A DNA stretch of 10,258 nucleotides from an uncultured Alphaproteobacteria bacterium. GTDB taxonomy: Bacteria; Pseudomonadota; Alphaproteobacteria; RF32; CAG-239. Each line of letters starts with the position of its first letter. Positions within the stretch are counted from its first letter, which is position 1. Shown piece after piece: positions 1 through 7,231 of the stretch. The translations under genes were made by a program, and so were the position numbers. The notes beneath the pieces are model-generated. The model saw only the letters and a program-made list of their open reading frames with translations. It was not told the origin of the DNA and made no database searches. The stretch is taken from assembly GCA_934254925.1 (NCBI GenBank), contig CAKQMD010000042.1:1-10258 (forward strand). The letters are read 5' to 3'.

Positions 1-4
1 GTCT

Positions 5-30
5 TTTGCCCTCCCTTAAAGGAGGGCAAA
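5..30 (-). terminator. Hairpin after cysS, probable terminator
   Basis: A perfect 10-bp inverted repeat (TTTGCCCTCC at 5-14, GGAGGGCAAA at 21-30) with a 6-base loop begins two bases past the cysS stop codon. Position and stem strength fit the end of the gltX-cysS transcript. However, no run of U follows on the minus strand before the window ends. On the plus strand a run of T comes only after about 8 bases. It could therefore be a weak or bidirectional terminator, or part of a dispersed palindromic repeat. Confidence 0.5.
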
Positions 31-32
31 GG

Positions 33-1418
33 TTATCCTTTTTTCCAGGTTGTCCCATTGGGGCCATCCTCCAAAAGGATGCCGCAGTTTTTCAATTCAT
101 TGCGAATTTCGTCGGCAAGAGCAAAGTCCTTGCGCTTTTTAGCCTCAGCCCGCGTTTGGATTTTGGCCTCAATTTCGGCTTCGGTTATGGTTAAATTACA
201 GCTGTCGCCCTTAAACCATTGTTCAGGATCTTGCCACAAAAGACCGAGCAAAGCGGCTCCGGCCAGCAGGTCTGCTTTGTATTTTGCTTTGTCTTCCGTT
301 TTTTGCGCCTTATTGAGGTTATTGACGGTTTCATGCAAAAAGCTCAGGGCCAGCGGCGTGTTGAGATCATCGGCCAGGGCTTCGACAATCCGAGGATCCG
401 CTGCGGTTTCAGCGGCGGGAACGTCTTTGCTTTTTAAAAGCGCATTGTAGAATTTGTCAAGGCAGGCCTTGGCTTGCTCCAATCCCTCAAACGTAAAGTT
501 AAAGGGCTGATGGTAATGCGTAGTCAAAAACAGATAACGCAACGCCTCTGCCGGATACTTTGCCAAGATGTCATCCAGGATATAGAAATTGCCCAAAGAT
601 TTGGACATTTTGACACCGTCAACCATCAACATGCCGGTATGTACCCAGTAATGGGCGAAACGCGATCCCTTATGCGCACAGCAAGATTGGGCGCATTCGT
701 TTTCATGATGCGGAAAGATCAAGTCCGAGCCGCCGCCGTGAATGTCAAAGTCGTTCCCCAACAATTTGGCGGACATGGCCGAACACTCCAAATGCCAACC
801 TGGCCGTCCGTAGCCCCAAGGACTTTCCCAACCGGGTTGGTCGGGATCTGAAGGTTTCCATAAAATGAAGTCGGCGGGATTTTTCTTGTAATCCGCAACG
901 TCAATTCTGGCGCCGGCCAACATTTCTTTCATCGAGCGACCGGAAAGAAAACCGTAGGCGGGCATCGAATCGACATCAAACAAAACTTGTCCTTCGCTCT
1001 CGTAAGCATGGCCGTTTTGCAGCAAAGCTTTGACAATCTCAATCATCTCGGCGATATATTCCGTCGCGCGGGGACGAAAAGTCGGCTCCAGATTGTTGAG
1101 TTTTTTCATATCTTCAACATACCATTGGTAGGTCTGTTCCGTAATTTCGCGGATGGAACGTCCGGTTTCTTTATGTTTGTTCAAAATTTTGTCGTCAACA
1201 TCGGTAATGTTGGAAACATAAGTGACGTGTTCGGCGCCGTAAACGTGACGCAACAGCCGAAAAAGGACATCAAAAACCACCGGTGTTTTGGCATTGCCGA
1301 GATGAGCCTTGTCATAAACAGTCGGACCGCAGACATACATTCGCACGTTTTGAGCGTCCAGGGGAACAAATTTTTCTTTACGGCGTTTTAGAGTATTGTG
1401 CAAATAAATCTCGGTCAT
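33..1418 (-). CDS. cysS: Cysteinyl-tRNA synthetase
   Basis: This cytoplasmic class I aminoacyl-tRNA synthetase joins cysteine to tRNA-Cys using ATP. The 461-residue length matches the family. The HIGH motif appears as HLGN at residues 39-42, within VYDKAHLGNAK, and KMSKS is intact at 270-274. The catalytic zinc ligands by homology are C30 (YVCGPTVYD), C212 (HLECSAMS), H237 and E241 (FPHHENE). The remainder is the helical anticodon-binding region. The ATG start is supported by a GAGGA Shine-Dalgarno 4 nt upstream. The gene follows gltX after only 16 nt, so the two are very likely one transcript, and a hairpin lies just beyond its stop. HLGN with lysine in place of the usual arginine is a mild departure from the common alphaproteobacterial HIGNAR form. 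Identity is essentially certain. Confidence 0.97.
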   Translation of the reverse strand: MTEIYLHNTLKRRKEKFVPLDAQNVRMYVCGPTVYDKAHLGNAKTPVVFDVLFRLLRHVYGAEHVTYVSNITDVDDKILNKHKETGRSIREITEQTYQWYVEDMKKLNNLEPTFRPRATEYIAEMIEIVKALLQNGHAYESEGQVLFDVDSMPAYGFLSGRSMKEMLAGARIDVADYKKNPADFILWKPSDPDQPGWESPWGYGRPGWHLECSAMSAKLLGNDFDIHGGGSDLIFPHHENECAQSCCAHKGSRFAHYWVHTGMLMVDGVKMSKSLGNFYILDDILAKYPAEALRYLFLTTHYHQPFNFTFEGLEQAKACLDKFYNALLKSKDVPAAETAADPRIVEALADDLNTPLALSFLHETVNNLNKAQKTEDKAKYKADLLAGAALLGLLWQDPEQWFKGDSCNLTITEAEIEAKIQTRAEAKKRKDFALADEIRNELKNCGILLEDGPNGTTWKKG

Positions 1419-1434
1419 GTTATCCTCACATTGG

Positions 1435-2757
1435 TTAAGCCGTTTCGCCCTGCAGGCGACGGAAAGCCTTTTCCCGCCCGATCAGCGGCAACAGTGTTTT
1501 GAGTTCCGGACCGTCGGCTGCGGCGGTCAGCGCCAGCCTCAGGGGATGAAAAAGGTCGCGGCCTTTTCTGCCGGAACGGTTTTTGAGAGCATTAAGCCAG
1601 TCGGAAAAAGTCGTCTCATTCCAGGGAGAAGGCGGTAAAAGCTCCGCCGCTAAGGCGGTAAATTCCCGATCTTCAATGACCGGCGTTATTTTTTGCCGGC
1701 AGATATTTTCCCACTCTCGGATGCCGGCGACGGCGGTCAAATTGCCGCGAACAGCCAACCAAAAGTTCTCATCGGCGTCAATGCGGTCTTTGACGGCAGC
1801 GTAAGGCAATCCGTGAATGAAACGGGTATTGAACAATTTGAGCTCTTCTTCGTCAAACTTGGGTTGAGAACGGCCAAGTTTGGCAAAGTCCAAAGTCGCC
1901 GCCAGAGTGTCCAGATCGTAAAAGGCCTCAATGGCTTCCGAAGTGCCCAATTTGGCAAGGAAAGAAGAAATGGCCATAGCCTCCACGCCATCAGCCCGCA
2001 ACTCGCGTACGCCGAGGCTGCCCAAGCGTTTTGAAAGTTTTCCCTCTTTGCCGGTAAGCAGCGGCAGATGAGCAAATTGGGGAATAACGCCGCCAAGCGC
2101 CTCAAACATCTGCACCTGAGCGGCCGTATTGGTCACGTGGTCTTCCCCGCGGACAATGTGAGTAATGCCGAAATCGACGTCGTCAATCACCGAAGGAAGG
2201 TGATAAAGAAAGCTGCCGTCTTCGCGAATAATGACCGGATCACTCAGGTTTTCCGCCTGATAACGACAAGTTCCGCGAACCAGATCCTGCCATTCGATTG
2301 TTCCCGGATTGAGCTTAAAGCGAAAATGCGGCCGGCGGCCTTCCGCTTCATAAGCTGCAATTTGCGCAGCAGTCAATTTCAAAGCGCTGCGATCGTAAAT
2401 CGGCGGCAGGCCCTTGTTCATCAGCCTTTTGCGCATAAATTCCAGCTCTTCGGCCGTTTCGTAACAGGCATAAATGCGGTCGTCGGCTTTCAGTTTTTCC
2501 ACAACCTGATTGTAGCGGTCTCGCCGCGCCGATTGGCGGGCTTCCTCGCTCCAGGTCAGTCCCAACCAGAGCAAAGCCTCGCGGATGGCGTCTTCATATT
2601 CCTTTTTGGAGCGTTGTTCGTCCGTATCGTCTATACGGAGCATAAACCTTCCGCCAAGCTTGCGGGCCAACAGCCAGTTGAACAGGGCCGTACGGGTATT
2701 TCCGATATGCATAAATCCGGTCGGGCTCGGGGCAAATCTCACTTTGATTTCAGTCAT
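1435..2757 (-). CDS. gltX: Glutamyl-tRNA synthetase
   Basis: This cytoplasmic class I synthetase charges tRNA-Glu with glutamate. In organisms lacking GlnRS it may also charge tRNA-Gln for later amidation. From the ATG at 2757 the protein has 440 residues, slightly short for the family. HIGH reads HIGN at 17-20, and KMSKS reads KLSKR at 240-244. The IRGED-like signature is present (IVRGEDHV, near 201-208), and the C-terminus ends with LLPLIGREKAFRRL, typical of GluRS. The RIDDTDEQRSKKEYEDAI segment is of the type seen in alphaproteobacterial second GluRS copies (GltX2), rather than the IEDTD type. A TTG two codons upstream (2761-2763) is an alternative start. The only weak Shine-Dalgarno (GGA) is 6 nt before that TTG and 12 nt before the ATG, so the start is not settled. 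cysS follows after 16 nt. Confidence 0.96.
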   Translation of the reverse strand: MTEIKVRFAPSPTGFMHIGNTRTALFNWLLARKLGGRFMLRIDDTDEQRSKKEYEDAIREALLWLGLTWSEEARQSARRDRYNQVVEKLKADDRIYACYETAEELEFMRKRLMNKGLPPIYDRSALKLTAAQIAAYEAEGRRPHFRFKLNPGTIEWQDLVRGTCRYQAENLSDPVIIREDGSFLYHLPSVIDDVDFGITHIVRGEDHVTNTAAQVQMFEALGGVIPQFAHLPLLTGKEGKLSKRLGSLGVRELRADGVEAMAISSFLAKLGTSEAIEAFYDLDTLAATLDFAKLGRSQPKFDEEELKLFNTRFIHGLPYAAVKDRIDADENFWLAVRGNLTAVAGIREWENICRQKITPVIEDREFTALAAELLPPSPWNETTFSDWLNALKNRSGRKGRDLFHPLRLALTAAADGPELKTLLPLIGREKAFRRLQGETA

Positions 2758-2834
2758 GGTCAAAAATTATCCAGAATCGCTTAAATTATTTATCAAAACA
2801 CAGCTTGGGATCTTATAAGAATTTGATTTTAATT

Positions 2835-3512
2835 TCAATATTTATCTTGTCCGGCGGCGTTTAATCTTCTTTGGTTGTCAATTTCGGTGGAGGATGTTTG
2901 GTCTTCCAGGTCTTCCAGAAACCATTCCATGTCGCCGTCGTTTTTGGCAATCATCTGATAAAAGACATTGCGGTAAGCCAGGATTAAAGAGCTTTCGGCC
3001 ACTTTCAGGTCAATCAGCTTTAAAGCGCCATCCGTTTGTCGCAGGCGAAATTCCACCAAAATTTTTTGAGGATTGCCTTGCTCGTCTTTCATGAAATCTC
3101 CCAAGTCAATCAAGGCGGTGACCCGCGCTTGATCTCCGTTAACCGTACTGTTGACGATGCTGAAATTAATCTTATTTTCAAAATTAAGCGGAAAACGCTT
3201 GTAACTGGCCAAAGCAAATCGACGGAAGATCTCTTTGTAACGTGCGGCTTGTTCCGGAGTCATGTCCTTTTGATAACGCCCGACGACAAAGCTGCCGATA
3301 TAATCAAGATCCACGTTTTCTAAAAGCAGACGGTCCAGCTCAGCATATTTTCGGGAGAGGTCTTGAATGTTAAAAGTCTCAAGTAACAGGCCGCCTTTGG
3401 TTTCCGCCCACCGGCGCGCCGAAGCTTCCGTCAGCTCGGTCGCGCGGGCAGGCAAAACGGCAAACGACAACAAACAACAGATAATAAGTCGCAAAAAAAA
3501 GTTACTTTTCAT
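2835..3512 (-). CDS. mlaC: MlaC/Ttg2D-family periplasmic lipid-binding protein
   Basis: MlaC proteins shuttle phospholipids across the periplasm between outer-membrane MlaA and the inner-membrane MlaFEDB transporter; related HpnM proteins are linked to hopanoids. The 225-residue protein opens with a Sec signal peptide (hydrophobic core about 5-20, likely cleavage after LPARA at residue 24). The family pattern is visible: a helical segment VDLDYIGSFVVGRY at 67-80, then TPEQAARYKEIFRRFALASYKRF at 85-107. A beta region follows, and then LKVAESSLILAYRNVFYQMI at 169-188, the counterpart of the conserved 'GvSL..nyR..F' block. A polar C-terminal tail follows. The ATG has an AAGG 8 nt upstream. No mlaA, mlaD, mlaE or mlaF gene is adjacent; gltX begins 77 nt downstream. 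The family is clear, but the exact subgroup (MlaC or HpnM) is not. Confidence 0.82.
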   Translation of the reverse strand: MKSNFFLRLIICCLLSFAVLPARATELTEASARRWAETKGGLLLETFNIQDLSRKYAELDRLLLENVDLDYIGSFVVGRYQKDMTPEQAARYKEIFRRFALASYKRFPLNFENKINFSIVNSTVNGDQARVTALIDLGDFMKDEQGNPQKILVEFRLRQTDGALKLIDLKVAESSLILAYRNVFYQMIAKNDGDMEWFLEDLEDQTSSTEIDNQRRLNAAGQDKY

Positions 3513-3521
3513 AAAAAATGC

Positions 3522-3549
3522 CTTATAGTAAGGATAAATTTGCTGTCAG
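3522..3549 (-). promoter_or_regulatory. Candidate sigma-70 promoter for the mlaC-like gene
   Basis: On the minus strand, CTGACA (3544-3549) and TATAAG (3522-3527) are separated by 16 nt, each one base off consensus. The spacing implies a transcript starting almost at the ATG (3510-3512). That would leave little room for the AAGG Shine-Dalgarno, so the true promoter could instead lie further upstream inside the spacer. No convincing plus-strand promoter for the divergent binding-protein gene was found. Confidence 0.3.
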
Positions 3550-3572
3550 AATAACATAAATTGGTTAATAAA

Positions 3573-4592
3573 ATGAAACTAAGCGCTTTAATCCTCGGTT
3601 TGGCAATTTGCTTATGCGGTGGCAATGCTCTGGCTCGTGACGCCGGCATTCGCTTTATCAAAACCCGCGGCATGATCCGTTGCGGAACGGACCTTTCTTC
3701 CAGAGCTTTCGCTTATAAGGACAAAGACGGGTTTTGGCATGGCTTCGACGCCGACTTGTGTCGCGCTTTTGCCGCAGCTACCCTCGGAGACGCCGACAAG
3801 TTTGAGATGATTCACGTCGAAGGGACAAACGTTTCCAAAGCGCTGGCAACCAACAAAATCGACATCATGTTCGGCAATACGCCGGCCACCGCCCGTCAGG
3901 AGATTTTAAGCCAAGCGACGCCGGCGGAAGTCATCTATTATGATAAACAGATGTTTCTGGCCAAGAACAAAGCTGACGCCACCTCTATGGAAGATTACCG
4001 CGGCGCGACTGTTTGTGCGGTGAGCGGCTCGGACGACTTGTTTAACGTGATGGCCTTCAGCGACAAATACAACCTTAATCTCAAGACCATCCTGTTTGCC
4101 GGACCTCAACGCGCCAAAGAGGCCTTTTTGCTTAAAAGATGCGACCTTTTGACCGGAAACGAAAGATATCTGCGCGGCATCAAGCAAGCGTTGCTTGCCA
4201 ACAGCCCCGACATTTCCCTTTTGCCGGAAATCTTGACCATTCGGCCGATCTATGCCCAAGTACAAAAGGAAAACAACAGTTGGCGCATTACCGCCAAATG
4301 GATCATCAACGCCTTGACGCTGGCCGAAGCTCAGGAAATTACCTCCAAAAACGTCGATATATTCATCGGCCTCAAAGACAGTTCGACCAAAAACCTGCTG
4401 GGAGCTGATCCTCAATTATGGCAAGCTTTTCAGCTGTCGTCGGATTGGGTTAAAAAAGCGCTGAAAACAACCGGAAACTACGGTGAAATTTATGAACGCA
4501 ATTTCGGCGCGGGGACGGAATTTGAAACGGAACGGGGCGCCAACCGTCTGATTGAAAACGGCGGACTGATCAAATCGCAATTATTTTTGTAG
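3573..4592 (+). CDS. AapJ-like amino acid ABC transporter periplasmic binding protein
   Basis: This is a periplasmic solute-binding protein of ABC family 3. It resembles AapJ, the L-amino-acid receptor of the AapJQMP importer. From the ATG at 3573 it has 339 residues, close to AapJ length, and begins with a signal peptide (core about 4-18, likely cleavage after NALA at 21). Recognisable segments are RGMIRCGTD (32-40), GFWHGFDADLCRAFAAATLGDA (53-74), the SBP_bac_3 'ATVCAVSG' strand, RCDLLTGNE, LPEI, and near the C-terminus GNYGEIYERNFG followed by an RGANRL block. A TTG four codons earlier (3561) would add MVNK ahead of the signal peptide and is less likely. No strong Shine-Dalgarno is visible. 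The 'sRNTTWT' block usual in AapJ is changed to FGNTPATA, so ligand choice may differ. No permease or ATPase gene is nearby; its 3' end overlaps the convergent hydrolase gene by 12 bp. Confidence 0.88.
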   Translation: MKLSALILGLAICLCGGNALARDAGIRFIKTRGMIRCGTDLSSRAFAYKDKDGFWHGFDADLCRAFAAATLGDADKFEMIHVEGTNVSKALATNKIDIMFGNTPATARQEILSQATPAEVIYYDKQMFLAKNKADATSMEDYRGATVCAVSGSDDLFNVMAFSDKYNLNLKTILFAGPQRAKEAFLLKRCDLLTGNERYLRGIKQALLANSPDISLLPEILTIRPIYAQVQKENNSWRITAKWIINALTLAEAQEITSKNVDIFIGLKDSSTKNLLGADPQLWQAFQLSSDWVKKALKTTGNYGEIYERNFGAGTEFETERGANRLIENGGLIKSQLFL

Positions 4593-5282
4593 GGTTCCGG
4601 CTATAAAGGCGCCGGCGGCAGCCAATCCTTCGTCCGTGACCATGTGCTTGCCGCCGCCGACGGTCAGGGTACGGACTTTGCAACCGATATTTTGCAGAGT
4701 TGAGGCCGTATGCTGCAGGGCTTCATAACGGACCAGATTGTCGCAGTCCCCGTGAATCAGCAAAAATTCGGGCGTTGAGTGATAATGTTCAAGAATGTAT
4801 GGACCGCCGGCCAAGATGCCGCTGAAACTGATGCAGCCGGCAATTTTTTTTTCACGTCGAAGAGCCGTATACAGCGCCAGCATCGCCCCTTGGGAAAAAC
4901 CGCAAAGATACAGGTCTTTCTCCTCCAGACCGTAGTCGTTCAGGCATTGGTCGACATAGTCTCCCAAATAAGCGTAGGCTTCTTCCAAACCGGGCGACAT
5001 TTTGTCATAATAGGCCAGGCATTCGGCAAAAGTCGACACGAACTTGCGGGCGTCGTCAGGATCAAAGCGATGCATGGAGTACCACTGCCGTTTGTTCTCA
5101 TGAATTTCGCAAGTCAAGGGCGCTTGCGGAATATGCAGGGCATAATCTTGCATTCCATCCAGAAAAGTGATCAGCTTCTTGTCGATGGAGGGAGCGCTGT
5201 CTATGTAGCCGTGCAGAAATATCACCAATTTTTTGGGGATACCGCTGATATGGGCAATTTCCTCGGTGATGAGCGTTTGCAA
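4581..5282 (-). CDS. Alpha/beta hydrolase, phospholipase/carboxylesterase family
   Basis: This is a 233-residue serine hydrolase of the Abhydrolase_2 type (carboxylesterase, lysophospholipase or acyl-thioesterase; natural substrate unknown). It has no signal peptide, so it is probably cytoplasmic. The oxyanion-hole HGY motif lies at 24-26, the nucleophile is S130 in GFSQG, the acid is probably D181 in IHGDCDNLV, and the histidine is H213 in GGKHMV, completing the triad. Translation must begin at the TTG at 5280-5282. The codon just before it is an in-frame TAA, a GGAG Shine-Dalgarno lies 7 nt upstream, and the next ATG (residue 44) would remove the HGY motif. It lies 85 nt after holC and may be a late member of the hfl operon. 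Its 3' end overlaps the AapJ-like gene tail to tail. Confidence 0.88.
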   Translation of the reverse strand: MQTLITEEIAHISGIPKKLVIFLHGYIDSAPSIDKKLITFLDGMQDYALHIPQAPLTCEIHENKRQWYSMHRFDPDDARKFVSTFAECLAYYDKMSPGLEEAYAYLGDYVDQCLNDYGLEEKDLYLCGFSQGAMLALYTALRREKKIAGCISFSGILAGGPYILEHYHSTPEFLLIHGDCDNLVRYEALQHTASTLQNIGCKVRTLTVGGGKHMVTDEGLAAAGAFIAGTLQK

Positions 5283-5289
5283 TTATTTT

Positions 5290-5293
5290 CTCC
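5290..5293 (-). promoter_or_regulatory. Ribosome binding site fixing a TTG start
   Basis: GGAG on the minus strand stands 7 nt before the TTG start of the hydrolase gene. An in-frame TAA (5283-5285) lies directly upstream of the TTG, so no longer form is possible. This site is the main support for a non-ATG start. Confidence 0.7.
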
Positions 5294-5367
5294 GCTGCAA
5301 TGGTCCTTCTTTCTTAATAAGGTTTAACTTTAAATAAATCGTAAAAATAAAAAAGAATCGGAAAAAT

Positions 5368-5823
5368 TTATCCGGCCTGTTCCCAGCGACCGGCGGAATT
5401 TTGCTTCCAATAATGGCAGTCATGGGCGGAGGCTTTGATCTCTTTCCAAAAGGAGCGGGCTTTGTCGACGGCTTCGGCGGCGTTGCCGTCAAAAAGGTTA
5501 AATACCCGTTCGAAACGGCCGATCTGCTCCAGGGAAGCCGCGGCATCGTCAACCAGGAATAGCATTTCCGCCTGATTGGGCACGTCGTCCCCGGCCGTCA
5601 GCCAAATGGGTTGCCTGTCGGCATTGCCGTCTTTTTTGCTGCCGTGGGGAATGAAAGCTTCATCGCTGAAGGTCCAAAGCTGGGCGTTGAGAAATTCGAC
5701 GCGTTCTTCCGTCCCGACCTTGATCACGATCTTTTTGCCGGTCTCATAGGCTTTTTCCAGCAGTTTGGGCAAAACTTGCTCCAGGGTTTGTTTTTGCAAA
5801 TGATAAAAATCGACTCTACTCAT
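5368..5823 (-). CDS. holC: DNA polymerase III chi subunit
   Basis: Chi is an accessory subunit of the clamp loader. It pairs with psi and contacts single-stranded DNA-binding protein at the replication fork. The 151-residue protein shows the family landmarks in order: an N-terminal FYHLQKQTLEQVLPKLLEKAY helix region, LWTFSDEAFIPHG near residues 49-61, QPIWLT near 71-76, an NQAEMLFLVDD strand, FERVFNLFDG near 104-113, and a C-terminal SFWKEIKASAHDCHYWKQNSAGRWEQ block. The ATG start overlaps the end of degP by 8 nt and has GAGGA just upstream inside degP, which suggests translational coupling. In many proteobacteria holC sits beside leucyl aminopeptidase pepA, so its place at the end of an hflKC-degP operon is a local arrangement worth noting. 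Confidence 0.92.
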   Translation of the reverse strand: MSRVDFYHLQKQTLEQVLPKLLEKAYETGKKIVIKVGTEERVEFLNAQLWTFSDEAFIPHGSKKDGNADRQPIWLTAGDDVPNQAEMLFLVDDAAASLEQIGRFERVFNLFDGNAAEAVDKARSFWKEIKASAHDCHYWKQNSAGRWEQAG

Positions 5824-7228
5824 CTTTCCTCAACTTTACGGCAGCAAAATGCAAAACTTCATTTTCTTTGACCAACAGCAAAACCGGCCGGTTATTCTCG
5901 CGGCGGGCTTCTTCGACATAGGTTACCAGGTCGTTGCGGTCAAAAATGTTTTTCTTGTCAATCTGAATAAGCAGGTCTCCGGGTTTCAGACCTTTCAGCG
6001 CGGCATCGCTGTTTTCTGCCACCGCGGTGACAATCACGCCGCTACTGTCGGCCGGCAACTGATATTTGTCCAGCAAAGAGGCCTCGATATCCGCAACTTT
6101 GATCTCCAGACCGGCAATCAATTCGGGATCTTTCGGCGTCACGGAAGCCGGTGCCTCGGCGGCTGGTTTTTCGGGCTCGGGCATTTTCTCAATGATCGCG
6201 GTTTTGCGCAGAATTTGACGTTGCCGCCAAATTTCCAATGTAACGCTTTGGCCGATCGGAGTTTCTGCCGCCATGCGCGACAAGTTTTTGGTATTGTCGA
6301 TCGGCTGGCCGGCAAATTTTAAGACCATATCTCCGGGTTCAATGCCGGCTTTGGCCGCCGGGGAGTTTTCGCTGACCTGGGCCACCATAACGCCCTGATT
6401 GTCTTCAAGCCCCAGGCTTTGTGCCATATCCGCCGTCCCGGGCTGAATTTTCAGTCCCAACCAACCGCGTTCGACGAAGCCTTTGCTCTTGAGCTGCTCT
6501 ATGACAAAGCGGCTGAGGTTGATCGGTACGGCAAAACCTATTCCCATACTGCCGCCGTTGGTTGAAAAGATGGCACTGTTGATGCCGATGACCTCGCCCT
6601 GCAGATTAAACATCGGACCGCCGGAGCTTCCCTGGTTGATCGAGGCGTCGGTCTGAATAAAATTGTCATAAGGTCCGGCCTCAATGTCTCTTGATTTGGC
6701 CGAAACAATGCCGGCGGTAACGCTGCCGCCAAGCCCAAAGGGATTGCCGATGGCAATGATCCAATCGCCGACGCGAATCTTGTCCGAATCTCCGAGCACG
6801 ACGGCCGGCAACTTGTCTTCGGCGGCAATCTTGATCAGAGCGATGTCGGTTTTGTCGTCGCTGCCGATCAGTTTGGCCTCGAACTGTCGGTTGTCGGCCA
6901 AAGTGACGGTAATGTTTTCCGCCTTGTCAATGACATGCCGATTGGTGATGATGTAGCCGTCTTCGGCAATAATGAAACCGGATCCCAAAGACTGGGTTTT
7001 TGGCTCTGCCGGATTAAAAAACTCCTGCAATCCCGGGTGTGTACTTTCCACGCCGGGCAGATCGGCACTTCCCTCGTCGTCTTCCGGCGCATGGCGCGTG
7101 GAGATATTCACCACCGAAGGCTGCAGTTTTTCCACCAGATCGGCAAAAGAAGGCTGCTGCGCCGCCGCCGGAAAAACAAAGCCGATCGCCGCCACCAACA
7201 GCGGCAGGAATGTCCGGTTCAGTTTCAT
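5816..7228 (-). CDS. degP: DegP/HtrA-family periplasmic serine protease (Do-like)
   Basis: This is an envelope protease/chaperone that degrades misfolded periplasmic and membrane proteins. From the ATG at 7228 it has 470 residues. The order is: signal peptide (likely cut after AAA at 23), trypsin-like domain (about 30-240), PDZ1 (about 250-345), a Pro/Glu/Ala-rich linker (350-367), and PDZ2 (about 370-465). The catalytic triad is H98 (TNRHVI), D128 (KTDIAL) and S202 (NQGSSGGP), all present. The loop between the first strand and the SGFI block is acidic and longer than in regulatory DegS types, as in DegP/DegQ. An adjacent GTG (7229-7231) could start it one codon earlier; the ATG is better spaced from GGAAG inside the hflC end. 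The gene nearly abuts hflC and overlaps holC by 8 nt. DegP, DegQ and MucD cannot be told apart here. Confidence 0.95.
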   Translation of the reverse strand: MKLNRTFLPLLVAAIGFVFPAAAQQPSFADLVEKLQPSVVNISTRHAPEDDEGSADLPGVESTHPGLQEFFNPAEPKTQSLGSGFIIAEDGYIITNRHVIDKAENITVTLADNRQFEAKLIGSDDKTDIALIKIAAEDKLPAVVLGDSDKIRVGDWIIAIGNPFGLGGSVTAGIVSAKSRDIEAGPYDNFIQTDASINQGSSGGPMFNLQGEVIGINSAIFSTNGGSMGIGFAVPINLSRFVIEQLKSKGFVERGWLGLKIQPGTADMAQSLGLEDNQGVMVAQVSENSPAAKAGIEPGDMVLKFAGQPIDNTKNLSRMAAETPIGQSVTLEIWRQRQILRKTAIIEKMPEPEKPAAEAPASVTPKDPELIAGLEIKVADIEASLLDKYQLPADSSGVIVTAVAENSDAALKGLKPGDLLIQIDKKNIFDRNDLVTYVEEARRENNRPVLLLVKENEVLHFAAVKLRKDE

Positions 7229-7231
7229 CAC

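Noticed and set aside
2068..2784. 238-codon plus-strand open frame opposite gltX
   Set aside because: It is entirely antisense to a conserved synthetase and has no recognisable domain.
2811..2820. Ten-base palindrome TCTTATAAGA between the mlaC-like gene and gltX
   Set aside because: It is short and AT-rich in an AT-rich spacer, with no second copy or neighbouring T-run, so chance is an adequate explanation.
3906..4415. 169-codon minus-strand open frame opposite the AapJ-like gene
   Set aside because: It is the shadow of a conserved periplasmic binding protein, with no recognisable domain of its own.
4597..4615. Possible hairpin CCGGC/GCCGG just past the AapJ-like stop
   Set aside because: The stem is only 5 bp with a 9-base loop, no T-run follows, and it lies inside the hydrolase coding sequence; not a credible terminator.
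4779..5327. 182-codon plus-strand open frame opposite the hydrolase gene
   Set aside because: The real hydrolase frame holds a full catalytic triad; the antisense frame has no recognisable features.
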